Shown here: positions 27,661 to 35,644 of the stretch, piece by piece
Layout: the number at the start of each line of letters is the position of its first letter
How positions within the stretch are numbered: the first letter of the stretch is position 1
NCBI RefSeq assembly: GCF_001263205.1
Contig: NZ_CP012333.1
Location: 2,728,001-2,792,000, forward strand
DNA length: 64,000 bases
Reading direction: 5' to 3'
Origin: Labilithrix luteola
Lineage (GTDB): Bacteria; Myxococcota_A; Polyangia; Polyangiales; Polyangiaceae
The notes under the pieces: model-generated
What the model saw: the letters and a program-made list of their open reading frames with translations, nothing else
Told to the model about the DNA's origin: nothing
Database searches by the model: none
Program-made: the position numbers and the translations under genes

Positions 27661-28699
27661 CGAAAAAGGAACGCGAGACCCAAAGAGGCGCGCGCGGCAA
27701 CCGGGGCGGGGCGGAAAATCGTGTCGACGCGGCTCGCTGGACCATCGAGTGAATTCGCACTCTCGAGCGCAAACGAAGGCCGCGCGAGGGGTACGAGGAC
27801 GTCGAGCTCGAGGGGTAGCTCGAGACTCTCGGTGATCCGAACTCCAACTCTACCTCCCGCTCGGGGGCGAGCCATAGGCGCGAAGCCGTGTCCTCGCGCG
27901 TGATTCCGAAGCCCTGTGCATGCACGCGGTCGACCTCGATGCCCGCACATGCTCCCACGAAGATCCGCCCGTTGCTCGTGACGCAGCCTCGTACACCGAC
28001 GTCCAAGAGCGAAAAGTCGCCGCCTGCACCTTCCGGGGAAGACGCCGTCTCCGAACGTGGGAGCCAGCCTTCACCGTACGCTTCGAACCTCCAGGGACGA
28101 AGGTTCAGCGAGAGGCCGAGGCCAACGCCCCCCGTCGCGGAAGGAAGCGATCCCACTCCACCGACGGCGGCGACGCGCACTCCGATCCGCGGACCGTTCA
28201 TCGTGAGAGACGACGAGTCGTCGTCGTGCGCGGGTGACGGCGCTGGCGTCGCGGGCTCGGGTGGTTTCGGTGGAGGCTCGGGCGGAGCAGGTGGCTCGAC
28301 TTGGAGATCGGGGTCGATCGTCAGCGCGATGACGAGTGCCGTTGCCGATGCAAGTCGATCACAACTTGCCGCCGAGAGTGTTCGACGACCTTGCGCATCG
28401 AAGGCGCGCGTGCGGATCTCTGCAGTCCACGTTTCGCGCCGATGCGTGACGACGACGTTCGCCTGCGCGGTCTCTTTCCGCTGAGAGCCTGCAAGCAGCT
28501 CGCGAACGCGCGCGTCGACCTCGTCACGCGTCGGACACGTCGAAGGAGCATCCCACGCGAGCGTGAACGCGAGAGAAGAATCCGCTCGGTCGTCCGCCGC
28601 AGCGGTACGGCTCGATCCGAACGTCAACGCGCAGGCCATCGACGCCATCGCAGCGTAGACTCCGGCCCGTCGTCGTCGACGGGTGGTCGAACGATCCAA
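27657..28699 (-). pseudogene. Outer-membrane/exported protein with an apparent frameshift
   Basis: Two frames make up one protein. The upstream frame starts near 28699 (TTG, giving a basic n-region and signal peptide) or 28648 (ATG), continues through a DAPSTCPTRDEVDARV domain, a PPEPPPKPPEP linker and glycine-rich strands, and reaches RLWLAP. The downstream frame continues with RAGGRVGVRI, strand-like sequence and a barrel-like C-terminus ending at LGLAFLFR. They join at a run of five G (27863-27867) if one base is added. The downstream stop overlaps the sigma ATG, confirming it as the true end. Real frameshift, ribosomal slippage or consensus error cannot be distinguished from sequence. Confidence 0.7.
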
Positions 28700-28770
28700 C
28701 TCGCACTCGTGCGCGAATGCGCTATCGCGTAGCGAGAGGATCGCGCGCACCGAGCATGCGGAGGGCGCAC

Positions 28771-28822
28771 GAAATACGTGAAATACGTAGAATGCGCGAA
28801 TTCCGCGAATTCCGCGAATTGC
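28771..28822. repeat. 9-bp tandem repeats in a divergent promoter region
   Basis: Two copies of GAAATACGT (28771-28788) and, after seven bases, three copies of GCGAATTCC/GC (28796-28822). They sit between the minus-strand sigma operon and the plus-strand cytochrome-like lipoprotein gene. The units could be binding sites for a regulator or a replication-slippage product. Confidence 0.6.
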
Positions 28823-28969
28823 GAGGGGCCCCCAACGCATACCGAAGACTCGCAACGGAGGGACACGAAGCATCCGGCCTGAATCGAAACTGTAGTGTCG
28901 CGAAAAGCGGTGTGTCGTACATTTTCGTCACGGAAGGGGCGTTCGGCGGGAACGCCCTCTGGAGTCTGA

Positions 28970-29497
28970 ATGGGTTTCTTCGCCTTTCTCTCTCGCTCGG
29001 ATAGTCCGGAAGGTCTTGGTCCTGGCTTGCCTCGCGTCTCACGCACCTCTCGGTTCGCGTTCGTCGGGCTCGTGCTGGCGGGCGCCTTTGCGGTTGCGAC
29101 CTTCGGAGGTTGCGCGGCCGAGCTGGAAAATCCGGAGCGCTTCGGCAACGGCGGAAGCAACACGACGGGAGGCAACACGGATGGCGGGTCGTCCGCGCCG
29201 ACCTGCCCGGATGTTCCGCAGGTCCTCAAGGCATCGTGCGGGTCGGCGGGATGTCATGGCGGTGCCACGCCGACGTCGAATCTCGATCTCGCCTCGCCCG
29301 ACGTCGGAAACCGTCTGAAGACGCAAAAGGCCACGACGGGTGATCCGTTGATCGATCCCGCGAATCCGGAAAACAGCGTCCTCTACAAGAAAACCCTGCC
29401 GAAGCCGCCCTTCGGCTCGTCGATGCCGCTCAACGGCACTCCGTTCGACGACTCGATGCGAGCCTGCCTCGCGACCTGGATTGGAGGGCTGAAGTGA
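28970..29497 (+). CDS. Lipoprotein with cytochrome-c-like heme motif
   Basis: 175 aa, GGAG at 28961-28964. After about 28 residues a hydrophobic signal ends at a lipobox ATFGGC. The mature part has CGSAGCHGG, a C-x4-CH heme-attachment-like motif, followed by sequence typical of small c-type cytochrome-like proteins of myxobacteria and planctomycetes (KQ[KT]..T..DPLIDP.NPENSVL type). C-x4-CH occurs in some multiheme cytochromes, but here only a single motif is present, so heme binding is not certain. The stop overlaps the start of the next gene (GTGA), so the two are coupled. Confidence 0.65.
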   Translation: MGFFAFLSRSDSPEGLGPGLPRVSRTSRFAFVGLVLAGAFAVATFGGCAAELENPERFGNGGSNTTGGNTDGGSSAPTCPDVPQVLKASCGSAGCHGGATPTSNLDLASPDVGNRLKTQKATTGDPLIDPANPENSVLYKKTLPKPPFGSSMPLNGTPFDDSMRACLATWIGGLK

Positions 29498-30558
29498 GCC
29501 CGCGCACCCGACGTCTTCTCGCCGCCGCGCTGTCGAGCATCGTCTTCGTAGGAACGACCGCGGTCGCGCTCACGGCCTCTGCCGCCGATCCGGCGGCAAG
29601 TGACAAACCGGCCGACAAACCGGCCGACAAACCGGGGAAGAAGAAGCCTGCGGCGGCCAAGCCACAGACGAAGAAGGGCGGGAAACCGAAGAAGGCCGAG
29701 CCGCCGCCTCCCCCCGAGCCGCCGCCGCCCCCTCCCGAGCCTCCGCCTCCGCCGCCTCCGCCTCCCCCGCCCGTCGTCGCGCCCGCCGCCACGGCCACGG
29801 ACAAGGACACCGGCGTCTCGTCAGAGTCCTCGTCGTCGAAGCGCCCCGTCGGTCGCGAGATCGTCACGCTCCAGGCCGCGGTCGGCGCGGGCATGCGTCA
29901 CTTCGACTACAAGGACTCGCTCACGAAGAGCCTTCGTAGCTACGACCTCGGCGCCGCGCCGGTCGTTTCGCTGAGCGGTGAGGTCTATCCGTTCCCCCTC
30001 CACGGCCTCGTCGACGTGGGCCTCGAGGGCAGCTTCATGACGGCCTTCGGGCTCTCCTCGGACGGCCTCGCGCAGAACGTGAGCACGTCCTGGTCTCGCT
30101 TCGACGTCGGCCCGCGTGCGCGCTTCCGTTTCGGCGCCGAGGAGCTGCCGACCGTCGTCGGCGTGTCGATCGTGTACGGCGGCGAGTCGTTCGCCTTCAA
30201 CGCCGACGACGTATCGGCGCAAAACATCGCGCTGCCGGACGTCTCGTACAAATTCATCCGTCCCGGTGCCGACGTTCGCGTGCCCTTCGGCGCGTTCTCG
30301 ATCTCGGGCAGTCTCGCCTACTCGATCGTGACGTCGGCCGGCGCGGTCGCGGATCGTTTCCCGAACGCATCGGTCGGCGGCTTCGAGGCGGGCGTGGGCG
30401 TCGGCTACCAGATCATGCCGCACCTCGAAGCGCGCGCGCTCGTCTCGTATCGCCGCTACTTCTATGCGCTCAAGCCTGAGCCCGGTGATGCCTACGTGGC
30501 CGGCGGTGCGCTCGATCAGCTCGCCACGGGCCAGCTCGGCGTCGCCTGGTACCTCTGA
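29494..30558 (+). CDS. Outer-membrane beta-barrel protein with proline-rich linker
   Basis: 354 aa from GTG 29494, which overlaps the preceding stop. A signal peptide ends at ASAAD. A Lys/Pro region follows with three DKPA repeats, then PPPPPEPPPP runs (about 70-95) resembling a TonB-like spacer, and a C-terminal domain (about 120-354) rich in alternating strands (glycine and aromatic residues) ending in WYL, typical of outer-membrane barrels. The linker would let it span from the barrel into the periplasm. Function unknown; coupling to the cytochrome-like lipoprotein suggests a joint envelope role. Confidence 0.7.
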   Translation: MSPRTRRLLAAALSSIVFVGTTAVALTASAADPAASDKPADKPADKPGKKKPAAAKPQTKKGGKPKKAEPPPPPEPPPPPPEPPPPPPPPPPPVVAPAATATDKDTGVSSESSSSKRPVGREIVTLQAAVGAGMRHFDYKDSLTKSLRSYDLGAAPVVSLSGEVYPFPLHGLVDVGLEGSFMTAFGLSSDGLAQNVSTSWSRFDVGPRARFRFGAEELPTVVGVSIVYGGESFAFNADDVSAQNIALPDVSYKFIRPGADVRVPFGAFSISGSLAYSIVTSAGAVADRFPNASVGGFEAGVGVGYQIMPHLEARALVSYRRYFYALKPEPGDAYVAGGALDQLATGQLGVAWYL

Positions 30559-30720
30559 GCCTTTCCCCTCGCGCGTGAGGATCGCTGGCCCCGTGCGGCC
30601 GCTCCTCACGCCTCCCTCAGGGATAGCCGCATCGAAGCGACGTCCTTGGACGCAACGTGCACCGCTCTCCGGCCGACCTGACCTCCGTTGCCCGCTCCTT
30701 TTCGGGCGACAGGAGGCCGC

Positions 30721-31038
30721 ATGGATCACGATTCGACCGAAGTCTGCGTCGAGGGGATGAGCTCGGACACGTTCGAGGTGGTCGACGAACGCGAGCCTCG
30801 CGTGCTGCTCGCGTTCGTCTGGGCGCTGTCGCTCGTTCCGACGATCACGACGCTGATGTTTCTCGACGACGACCTGACGACGCTGGTTCGACGGTTCCTC
30901 GTCGAAGCGCTGATCCTCATCGTCGTCGCGGTGTGGGTCGAGCGACGCAGCACGGCGAACGACTGGCGCGAACGCCCCAGGACAAAAACACGAACGCGGG
31001 CACCGACCTTCGGAGGTCAGCGGCCCGCGCGTGCGTGA
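30721..31038 (+). CDS. Small two-helix membrane protein
   Basis: 105 aa. The ATG at 30721 has a strong GGAGG site at 30714-30718, supporting a real gene. An acidic N-terminus (about 30 residues) precedes two hydrophobic segments (LLAFVWALSLVPTITTLMFL and FLVEALILIVVAVWV) and a basic tail. No family is recognised. It is convergent with the DUF2505 gene. Confidence 0.65.
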   Translation: MDHDSTEVCVEGMSSDTFEVVDEREPRVLLAFVWALSLVPTITTLMFLDDDLTTLVRRFLVEALILIVVAVWVERRSTANDWRERPRTKTRTRAPTFGGQRPARA

Positions 31039-31063
31039 ACAGAAGAACGAGTGACGCGGCTTC

Positions 31064-31573
31064 TTAGAGGCCGTTCGCCTTGATGTAGTCGTTCGTGAAG
31101 ATCGTTCCGCGGTCGTACGCGTCGCGAAGGTCCGAGAGGATGCGCTCCTCGACCATGCCGCCGACCATGAAGACCTTCACTTCGACGTCGATGCGGCAGA
31201 TGCGGGTGACCTTCTTGTCGCCCGCCTTCTCGACCCACATCTCGCCGTTCACCTTCGTCTTGTCGGTCATCGTGCTCGGCGTGACCTTGAAGGAGTACTT
31301 CTTCGTCTTCTTGTCGAAGGTTCCGTCTTCCGTGTAGCTGAGGCGATCGCCGATGACCTTCTTGAGCGGGCCGGGGAGATTGCCGACGGGCGGATCGACC
31401 TGGATACGGCGCGTGAGCTTGGCGTCGTCTTCCTTCTGATCGAGCAGCTTCCAAACGGGGAAGTGCATGTGATCGACGTACATCTTCTTGTTGAAGGTCT
31501 CGTCGAACACGATCTTCGCCCAGTAGGTCTCTTCGTCGGTGTTCAGCTCGTGGCGCAGCGTGATCGAAGGCAT
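31064..31573 (-). CDS. DUF2505 (SRPBCC-like) protein
   Basis: 169 aa. Alternating strands and the pattern of DUF2505, a START/SRPBCC-superfamily domain with a ligand-binding cavity: an N-terminal LRHELNTDEETYWAK helix region and a long C-terminal helix with GGMVEERILSDLRDAYDRG. No signal peptide, so cytoplasmic. Ligand unknown. The ATG at 31573 follows the GGAG-like AGGAGATGCC. Confidence 0.8.
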   Translation of the reverse strand: MPSITLRHELNTDEETYWAKIVFDETFNKKMYVDHMHFPVWKLLDQKEDDAKLTRRIQVDPPVGNLPGPLKKVIGDRLSYTEDGTFDKKTKKYSFKVTPSTMTDKTKVNGEMWVEKAGDKKVTRICRIDVEVKVFMVGGMVEERILSDLRDAYDRGTIFTNDYIKANGL

Positions 31574-31626
31574 GGCATCTCCTCGTGACGCGCGCGATTA
31601 CAGCCCGAGTCGTGTGGGGGATGGGT

Positions 31627-31673
31627 AAAAAAAGAGCGCCGCCCGGCTTCTTTCGTCGAAGCGAGGGCGGCGC
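31627..31673 (-). terminator. Rho-independent terminator of the basic-tail protein gene
   Basis: Minus-strand GCGCCGCCC ... GGGCGGCGC (31665-31673 and 31636-31644) with an inner GCTTC/GAAGC stem, followed by seven T (plus strand A-run 31627-31633). A textbook intrinsic terminator 24 bases after the stop of the gene at 31697. Confidence 0.9.
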
Positions 31674-31696
31674 GCGAACCGCAGATCGAGAAGTAC

Positions 31697-32134
31697 TTAC
31701 TTCTTCTTCTTCTTGGCGGCCGGCTTCGCAGCCTTCTTGGGCGCAGCAACCTTCTTCGGCGCCGCAGCAGCCTTCTTGGGCGCCGCGGTCTTCTTGGTCG
31801 CCGGCTTCGAGCGCTTCTCGCTCGCCTTGTACATGTCCCAGAGGCGCGGAACCGGGTAGGCCGAGAGGCGGCTCTTGAAGCCCTCGTCCTTGGCGCGCTT
31901 CTCGAGCTCGCAGATCGCGTCGATCATCTTCGCGCGCGTGCCGAACTTCTCCTTCACCGCGGTGAAGGTCGCGTGGAGCTTGACGAGCTTCGCGTTCGAA
32001 ACGTGCGCCAGGCCCTTGTTCTCGTTGAGGCGCGAAACCCAGAGGTCTTCGTTCTTGGTGAACTTCTCGAGCTCGGCAACGAGCTTCGCCTTGTCACCAA
32101 ACGTGTCCTTCACGGTCGCGAGGGGGCTCTTCAT
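31697..32134 (-). CDS. Basic protein with histone-H1-like C-terminal tail
   Basis: 145 aa. Residues 1-105 are a helical domain (KSPLATVKDTFGDKAKLVAELEKF start) of unknown family, appearing to contain two similar halves each beginning with a VK[DE][TK]FG block. Residues about 108-145 are a Lys/Ala/Pro tail of KKAAAPKK-type repeats, like eukaryotic H1 or bacterial Hc1-like tails. It likely binds DNA or RNA through this tail. AGGAGA lies upstream of the ATG at 32134, and a hairpin follows further upstream. An intrinsic terminator ends the transcript, so it is a single-gene unit. Confidence 0.8.
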   Translation of the reverse strand: MKSPLATVKDTFGDKAKLVAELEKFTKNEDLWVSRLNENKGLAHVSNAKLVKLHATFTAVKEKFGTRAKMIDAICELEKRAKDEGFKSRLSAYPVPRLWDMYKASEKRSKPATKKTAAPKKAAAAPKKVAAPKKAAKPAAKKKKK

Positions 32135-32152
32135 GATGTCTCTCCTGAGGGT

Positions 32153-32170
32153 GCGTGAGATGACTCACGC
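32153..32170. promoter_or_regulatory. 7 bp perfect hairpin in the 5' region of the H1-like gene
   Basis: GCGTGAG (32153-32159), ATGA, CTCACGC (32164-32170). It lies about 20 bases upstream of the minus-strand start and just beyond its AGGAGA ribosome site. It could be an operator or an mRNA leader hairpin. Confidence 0.4.
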
Positions 32171-32251
32171 GGCTGAAAGGGCACCCCGATTACCAGACGC
32201 CTGAGTCCCCCGCAAGCGCGGCGCCTCCGCTCATTTCCGTGCGTTTCGCCG

Positions 32252-32290
32252 CGTCTCCCCTCGTCTCCCCTCGCCTCCCCTCGCCCCTTC
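32252..32290. repeat. 10-bp pyrimidine tandem repeats
   Basis: Three copies of CG[TC]CTCCCCT at 32252-32281 followed by a degenerate fourth, a pyrimidine-rich tract between two divergent genes. It may be slippage or a structural element of the promoter region. Confidence 0.55.
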
Positions 32291-32377
32291 CCGTTGTTGC
32301 GCTCTCGGGCCGCGCTCGAATCGGCCTCGATTTGGCCGGATGGCCTTCCGCCGCCCTGACGAGGATCTATCCTGGCC

Positions 32378-33091
32378 GTGTCGGCAGAGCTTCCGATGGC
32401 CTTTTCCCCCTCCCAAGCCTCCCAAGCTTCCGCCAGTCGGCCCCTCGTCACGGTGCACGTCGCCCAGTCCCTCGACGGCCGAATCGCCCTCGCGGGGATG
32501 CCGACGGCCCTGAGCACGCCCGAGGGCCGGAGGAGCGCCCACGAGGCCCGAGCGGCCAACGACGCCGTTCTCGTGGGGGCGAACACCGTCCGCATCGACG
32601 ATCCACAGCTCACCCTCCGCGACGTCCCCGGCAGCCAGCCGCTCCGCGTAGTCCTAGCCAGCACACTCGAGCTTCCGCCGGGATCGAAGATCCTCGGGAC
32701 CGACGGCCGCGCTGTCATCATCGGCGCACGGGGACGCGTCCACGAAGACGCTCGCCGGACGATCGAGGCCGCCGGGGCGTCCGCACTGGTGACCGCCGCT
32801 ACGAGCGAGGGCGAGGTCGACATCGCGGCAGCGCTCGCCGCTCTGCACGAACGCGGTGTGAAGCGGCTCCTGGTCGAGGGCGGCGCGCGCATTCTGACGT
32901 CCTTCTTTCGGGCGCGCGCCGTCGACCGGATTCGAATCGAGATGTCGATGCGGCTCCTCGGAGCGCCTGGTACCCCCATGCTCGGCGCGATCGGCGTGGC
33001 CGCACTCCGCGATACGCCCACCCTCAAGAACATCGAAGTGGAGCGCCTCGGCATCAACGTGCTCGTCCGAGGCGACCTTGTCTGGTCCTAG
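32378..33091 (+). CDS. RibD C-terminal-type reductase (dihydrofolate-reductase fold)
   Basis: 237 aa. Matches the pyrimidine reductase half of RibD: VTVHVAQSLDGRIAL start, NDAVLVGANTVRIDDPQLT, and GVKRLLVEGGARILTSFF. No deaminase domain, so it is a stand-alone NADPH-dependent reductase. It could work on a deazapurine, pterin or riboflavin-type intermediate. The start is uncertain: GTG at 32378, or ATG at 32396; neither has a clear ribosome site. It opens a run of four co-directional genes, and the next gene overlaps its stop by 14 bases. Confidence 0.85.
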   Translation: MSAELPMAFSPSQASQASASRPLVTVHVAQSLDGRIALAGMPTALSTPEGRRSAHEARAANDAVLVGANTVRIDDPQLTLRDVPGSQPLRVVLASTLELPPGSKILGTDGRAVIIGARGRVHEDARRTIEAAGASALVTAATSEGEVDIAAALAALHERGVKRLLVEGGARILTSFFRARAVDRIRIEMSMRLLGAPGTPMLGAIGVAALRDTPTLKNIEVERLGINVLVRGDLVWS

Positions 33092-34094
33092 CTTTGGCCC
33101 TGGCACGCGTCCTAGCTCGCGTCGTAGGACGAGAGCGCTCTGGTTCGTGGGCCCACGCCGCTTGGAGATCCGCGAGGAAGCCTTGCCTGCACCGAAGGCC
33201 GGCGAAGCGCTCGTCCGCGGTCTCGCGTCGTGCGTGAGCCAGGGCACCGAGATGCTGCTCTACAAGGGCGAAGGGCCCGAGCCGTTCGACGTGTCCCTCG
33301 GCGACACGTCCGTCGCGACCTATCCGCGTCGTTATGGGTACGCGTGGGTCGGCGAGGTCGAGGAGGTCGGGCCCGGCGTCGCCCACCCGCTGGGCACACG
33401 CGTGTTCGCCCTGGCGCCGCATGGAGATGCGCACGTCCTGCGAGCGAGCGAGCTGAAGGCACTACCGAAGGCCGTCCCCGCGACACGCGCCGTGCTCGCA
33501 GCCAACCTCGAGACCGCGGTGACGTGCGCATGGGACGCGGAGCCAAATTTCGGCGAACGATGCGTGGTGCTGGGCGGCGGTGTCGTCGGAACGCTCGTCG
33601 CGTGGGTGCTCGCGCGCTCCGGAACGAACGTCACCCTGGTCGAACGAAGTGCTACGCGCCGCGCGGCGGCCTCCGCCCTCGTTCCGTCCGCTCGTGTGAT
33701 CACGGATGCCGCGCCCGACGGCCGTGCCGACCTCGTGGTGGAGGCCACAGGCGACCCGCGCGTTCTCGACACGGCGATTGCATGGGCTGGGTTCGAAGCT
33801 CGCGTCGTCGTCGCGTCGTTCTATGGCGCACGCAGGGCGCCGGTCGATCTGGGCAACGCCTTTCATCGCAAGCGCCTGACACTCCGTGCGACGCAGGTAT
33901 CGTCGCTCCCTCCGAAGCTGAGGCCGCGGTGGGACATGGAGCGCCGGCTCGACCTCGTCGTGGACCTGCTCCGCGAGGAACGGCTCGATTCGCTCTTCGG
34001 CTCACCCACCGACTTCGACCGTGCCCCCCAGCTCTACGAAGAGCTCGCTCGCCAACCTGACCCGTCTCCGGCCCACACTTTGCTCTATCGGTAA
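33078..34094 (+). CDS. Medium-chain dehydrogenase/reductase, zinc-free type
   Basis: 338 aa, start tentatively TTG 33078 (overlapping the preceding stop). MDR fold: catalytic-domain strand LPAPKAGEALVRG, a CVSQGTEM stretch where zinc enzymes have the catalytic Cys in a GxCGTD context, Rossmann motif GGGVVG (about 175), and the ATRAVLAANLETAVTCAWDA block. The pattern is the S-x-S-x-GTE type, annotated as zinc-binding alcohol dehydrogenase in databases although zinc ligands are not obvious. It is the second gene of the RibD/PTPS/glycosyltransferase set. Substrate unknown. Confidence 0.78.
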   Translation: MSGPSFGPGTRPSSRRRTRALWFVGPRRLEIREEALPAPKAGEALVRGLASCVSQGTEMLLYKGEGPEPFDVSLGDTSVATYPRRYGYAWVGEVEEVGPGVAHPLGTRVFALAPHGDAHVLRASELKALPKAVPATRAVLAANLETAVTCAWDAEPNFGERCVVLGGGVVGTLVAWVLARSGTNVTLVERSATRRAAASALVPSARVITDAAPDGRADLVVEATGDPRVLDTAIAWAGFEARVVVASFYGARRAPVDLGNAFHRKRLTLRATQVSSLPPKLRPRWDMERRLDLVVDLLREERLDSLFGSPTDFDRAPQLYEELARQPDPSPAHTLLYR

Positions 34095-34097
34095 GAG

Positions 34098-34496
34098 ATG
34101 TTCTCCGTCGGCGTCTCCGATCACGTGATGATTGCACACAGTTTTGCGGATCCCACCTTCGGCCCGGCGCAAAAGCTGCACGGCGCAACCTATGGCGTGG
34201 AGGTCGAGATCCGTGCCCCCGCCCTCAACCCGCACCACGTGGTCATGGACATCGGGGCTCTCCGCACGCTCCTACGCGAGGTGCTAAACGGCCTGGATTA
34301 CAGCTGCCTCGACGACCATCCTGCCTTTCCGGGCCGAACGTCGACGACGGAGCGGGTCGCCGAGTTCGTGGCCAACGAGCTCGTGAAGGCGTGCGCCTCG
34401 CTCCCCGCGGACGCGCGACCCGTGGGCAAAGCGTCGATGCGTGTCATGCTGAGAGAGTCGCCGGTCGCGTTCGCTGCGTTCGAACGCGAGATGTGA
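34098..34496 (+). CDS. Pyruvoyl-tetrahydropterin synthase homologue with altered active site
   Basis: 132 aa, three bases after the preceding stop, AAGAG at 34093-34097 against the ATG. Fold pattern of QueD/6-pyruvoyl-tetrahydropterin synthase: VMIAHSF, KLHGATY, DIGALRTLLREVL, LDYSCLDDHPAF, and MLRES near the C-terminus. By comparison with QueD, zinc ligands H14 and H28 remain, but the third (the second His of the LHGH motif) is A30, the catalytic Cys four residues before H28 is A24, and the catalytic His of LDHHYLN reads YSC. The Glu of MLRES is kept. It is therefore unlikely to be a normal QueD; a changed reaction, or binding only, is inferred. Confidence 0.82.
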   Translation: MFSVGVSDHVMIAHSFADPTFGPAQKLHGATYGVEVEIRAPALNPHHVVMDIGALRTLLREVLNGLDYSCLDDHPAFPGRTSTTERVAEFVANELVKACASLPADARPVGKASMRVMLRESPVAFAAFEREM

Positions 34497-34560
34497 TCGG
34501 AGAACAGACCGGCGACACGCCCTCTCGATGGGCGGACGTGAAGTTGCGCGGCGAGGCGAG

Positions 34561-35631
34561 ATGCACATCGCGTGGGTCGTCTACGGCAGTCTCGAACAGA
34601 AAACGGGCGGCACGCTCTACGACGCCCGCATCGTCCGCGGACTCGAAGAGAGCGGTGACGTCGTGCACGTCCATTCGCTCGACCCAGCCGCGCGGGCGCC
34701 GAACGCGGGCATCAAGCTCGCCACCGAGATCCTGCGCGATCGCCCCGACGTGGTCGTCGGCGACGAGCTTTGCTTCCGCGAGCTCGCCGTGACCTTTCCC
34801 GTGCTCGCCCGCGCGGGCCAAGAGCCTCCGATTCCGCGGGTGCTTCTCGTCCACCACTTGACGGCCTGGGAGGCGGAGCTCTCGCGCAACGCCCGCCTCC
34901 GCGCACGCGCCGCCGAGCGCTTCACGCTGCGCTTCTCCGACGCCATCGTCACCACGAGCGAGGCCACGCGCCATCGCCTGCGAGGTGAGGTGAAGAACAG
35001 GACGATCGACGTCGTCGTGCCCGGCGCGGATCGGTTCGTGCACGCATCGATGTGCCGTTCGTCGTCACGCGCGGCCGTGCGCTTCGTGTTCGTGGGCGCG
35101 ATCGTTCCGCGCAAGCGCGTCTTGACGCTCGTACACGCATTCGCGACGGCCTCGAAGCGATGCGCCACGCCGACCGAGCTCGTTCTCGTGGGCAGCACGA
35201 CGCGTGAGCCGATCTACGCCGGCACCATCGAGCGCACGATCGCGGAGCTGGGACTCGGCGACCGAATCCGGCTCCTCGGTGAACGTCCGGACGAGGACGT
35301 GGCAGTGGCCATCGCGGATGCCGACGTGCTCGTCTTGCCTTCGTCGCTCGAGGGGTGGGGAATCGCCGCCACCGAAGCGATCCACGCCGGAACCCCGGTC
35401 ATCGCCGCGCGAACCGCCGGTCTCGTCGAAGCGCTCTCGAGCGCCGAAGGCGCCACGCTCTTCGCCGACGGCGATCGTGAGCTCGAAGACTGCCTCGCAC
35501 GATTCGCGACCGACGCCGAGCTACGCGGCTCGATGGCGGAATGCGCACGACGCGCCTCCGCCGAGCTTCCACGATGGAGCGAGAGCGTCGTGCAGTTCCG
35601 ACGGGCGCTGCTCGCGGCCTGCGGGAGCTAG
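34561..35631 (+). CDS. Family-4 glycosyltransferase
   Basis: 356 aa from the ATG at 34561. Two Rossmann domains of GT-B type. The C-terminal domain contains FVFVGAIVPRKRVLTLV and LVGSTTREPIYAG, and the donor-site motif EGWGIAATEAIHAGTPVIA, with the E-x7-E pair. It transfers a sugar from a nucleotide donor. As the last gene of the four-gene set, it could glycosylate the product of the reductase/dehydrogenase/PTPS-like steps. Acceptor unknown. Confidence 0.88.
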   Translation: MHIAWVVYGSLEQKTGGTLYDARIVRGLEESGDVVHVHSLDPAARAPNAGIKLATEILRDRPDVVVGDELCFRELAVTFPVLARAGQEPPIPRVLLVHHLTAWEAELSRNARLRARAAERFTLRFSDAIVTTSEATRHRLRGEVKNRTIDVVVPGADRFVHASMCRSSSRAAVRFVFVGAIVPRKRVLTLVHAFATASKRCATPTELVLVGSTTREPIYAGTIERTIAELGLGDRIRLLGERPDEDVAVAIADADVLVLPSSLEGWGIAATEAIHAGTPVIAARTAGLVEALSSAEGATLFADGDRELEDCLARFATDAELRGSMAECARRASAELPRWSESVVQFRRALLAACGS

Positions 35632-35644
35632 AGCAGCAAGTCGG

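Noticed and set aside
29600..29640. 12-bp repeats (GACAAACCGGCC) as a regulatory array
   Set aside because: They encode DKPADKPADKP in the barrel protein, so the protein-coding explanation is sufficient.
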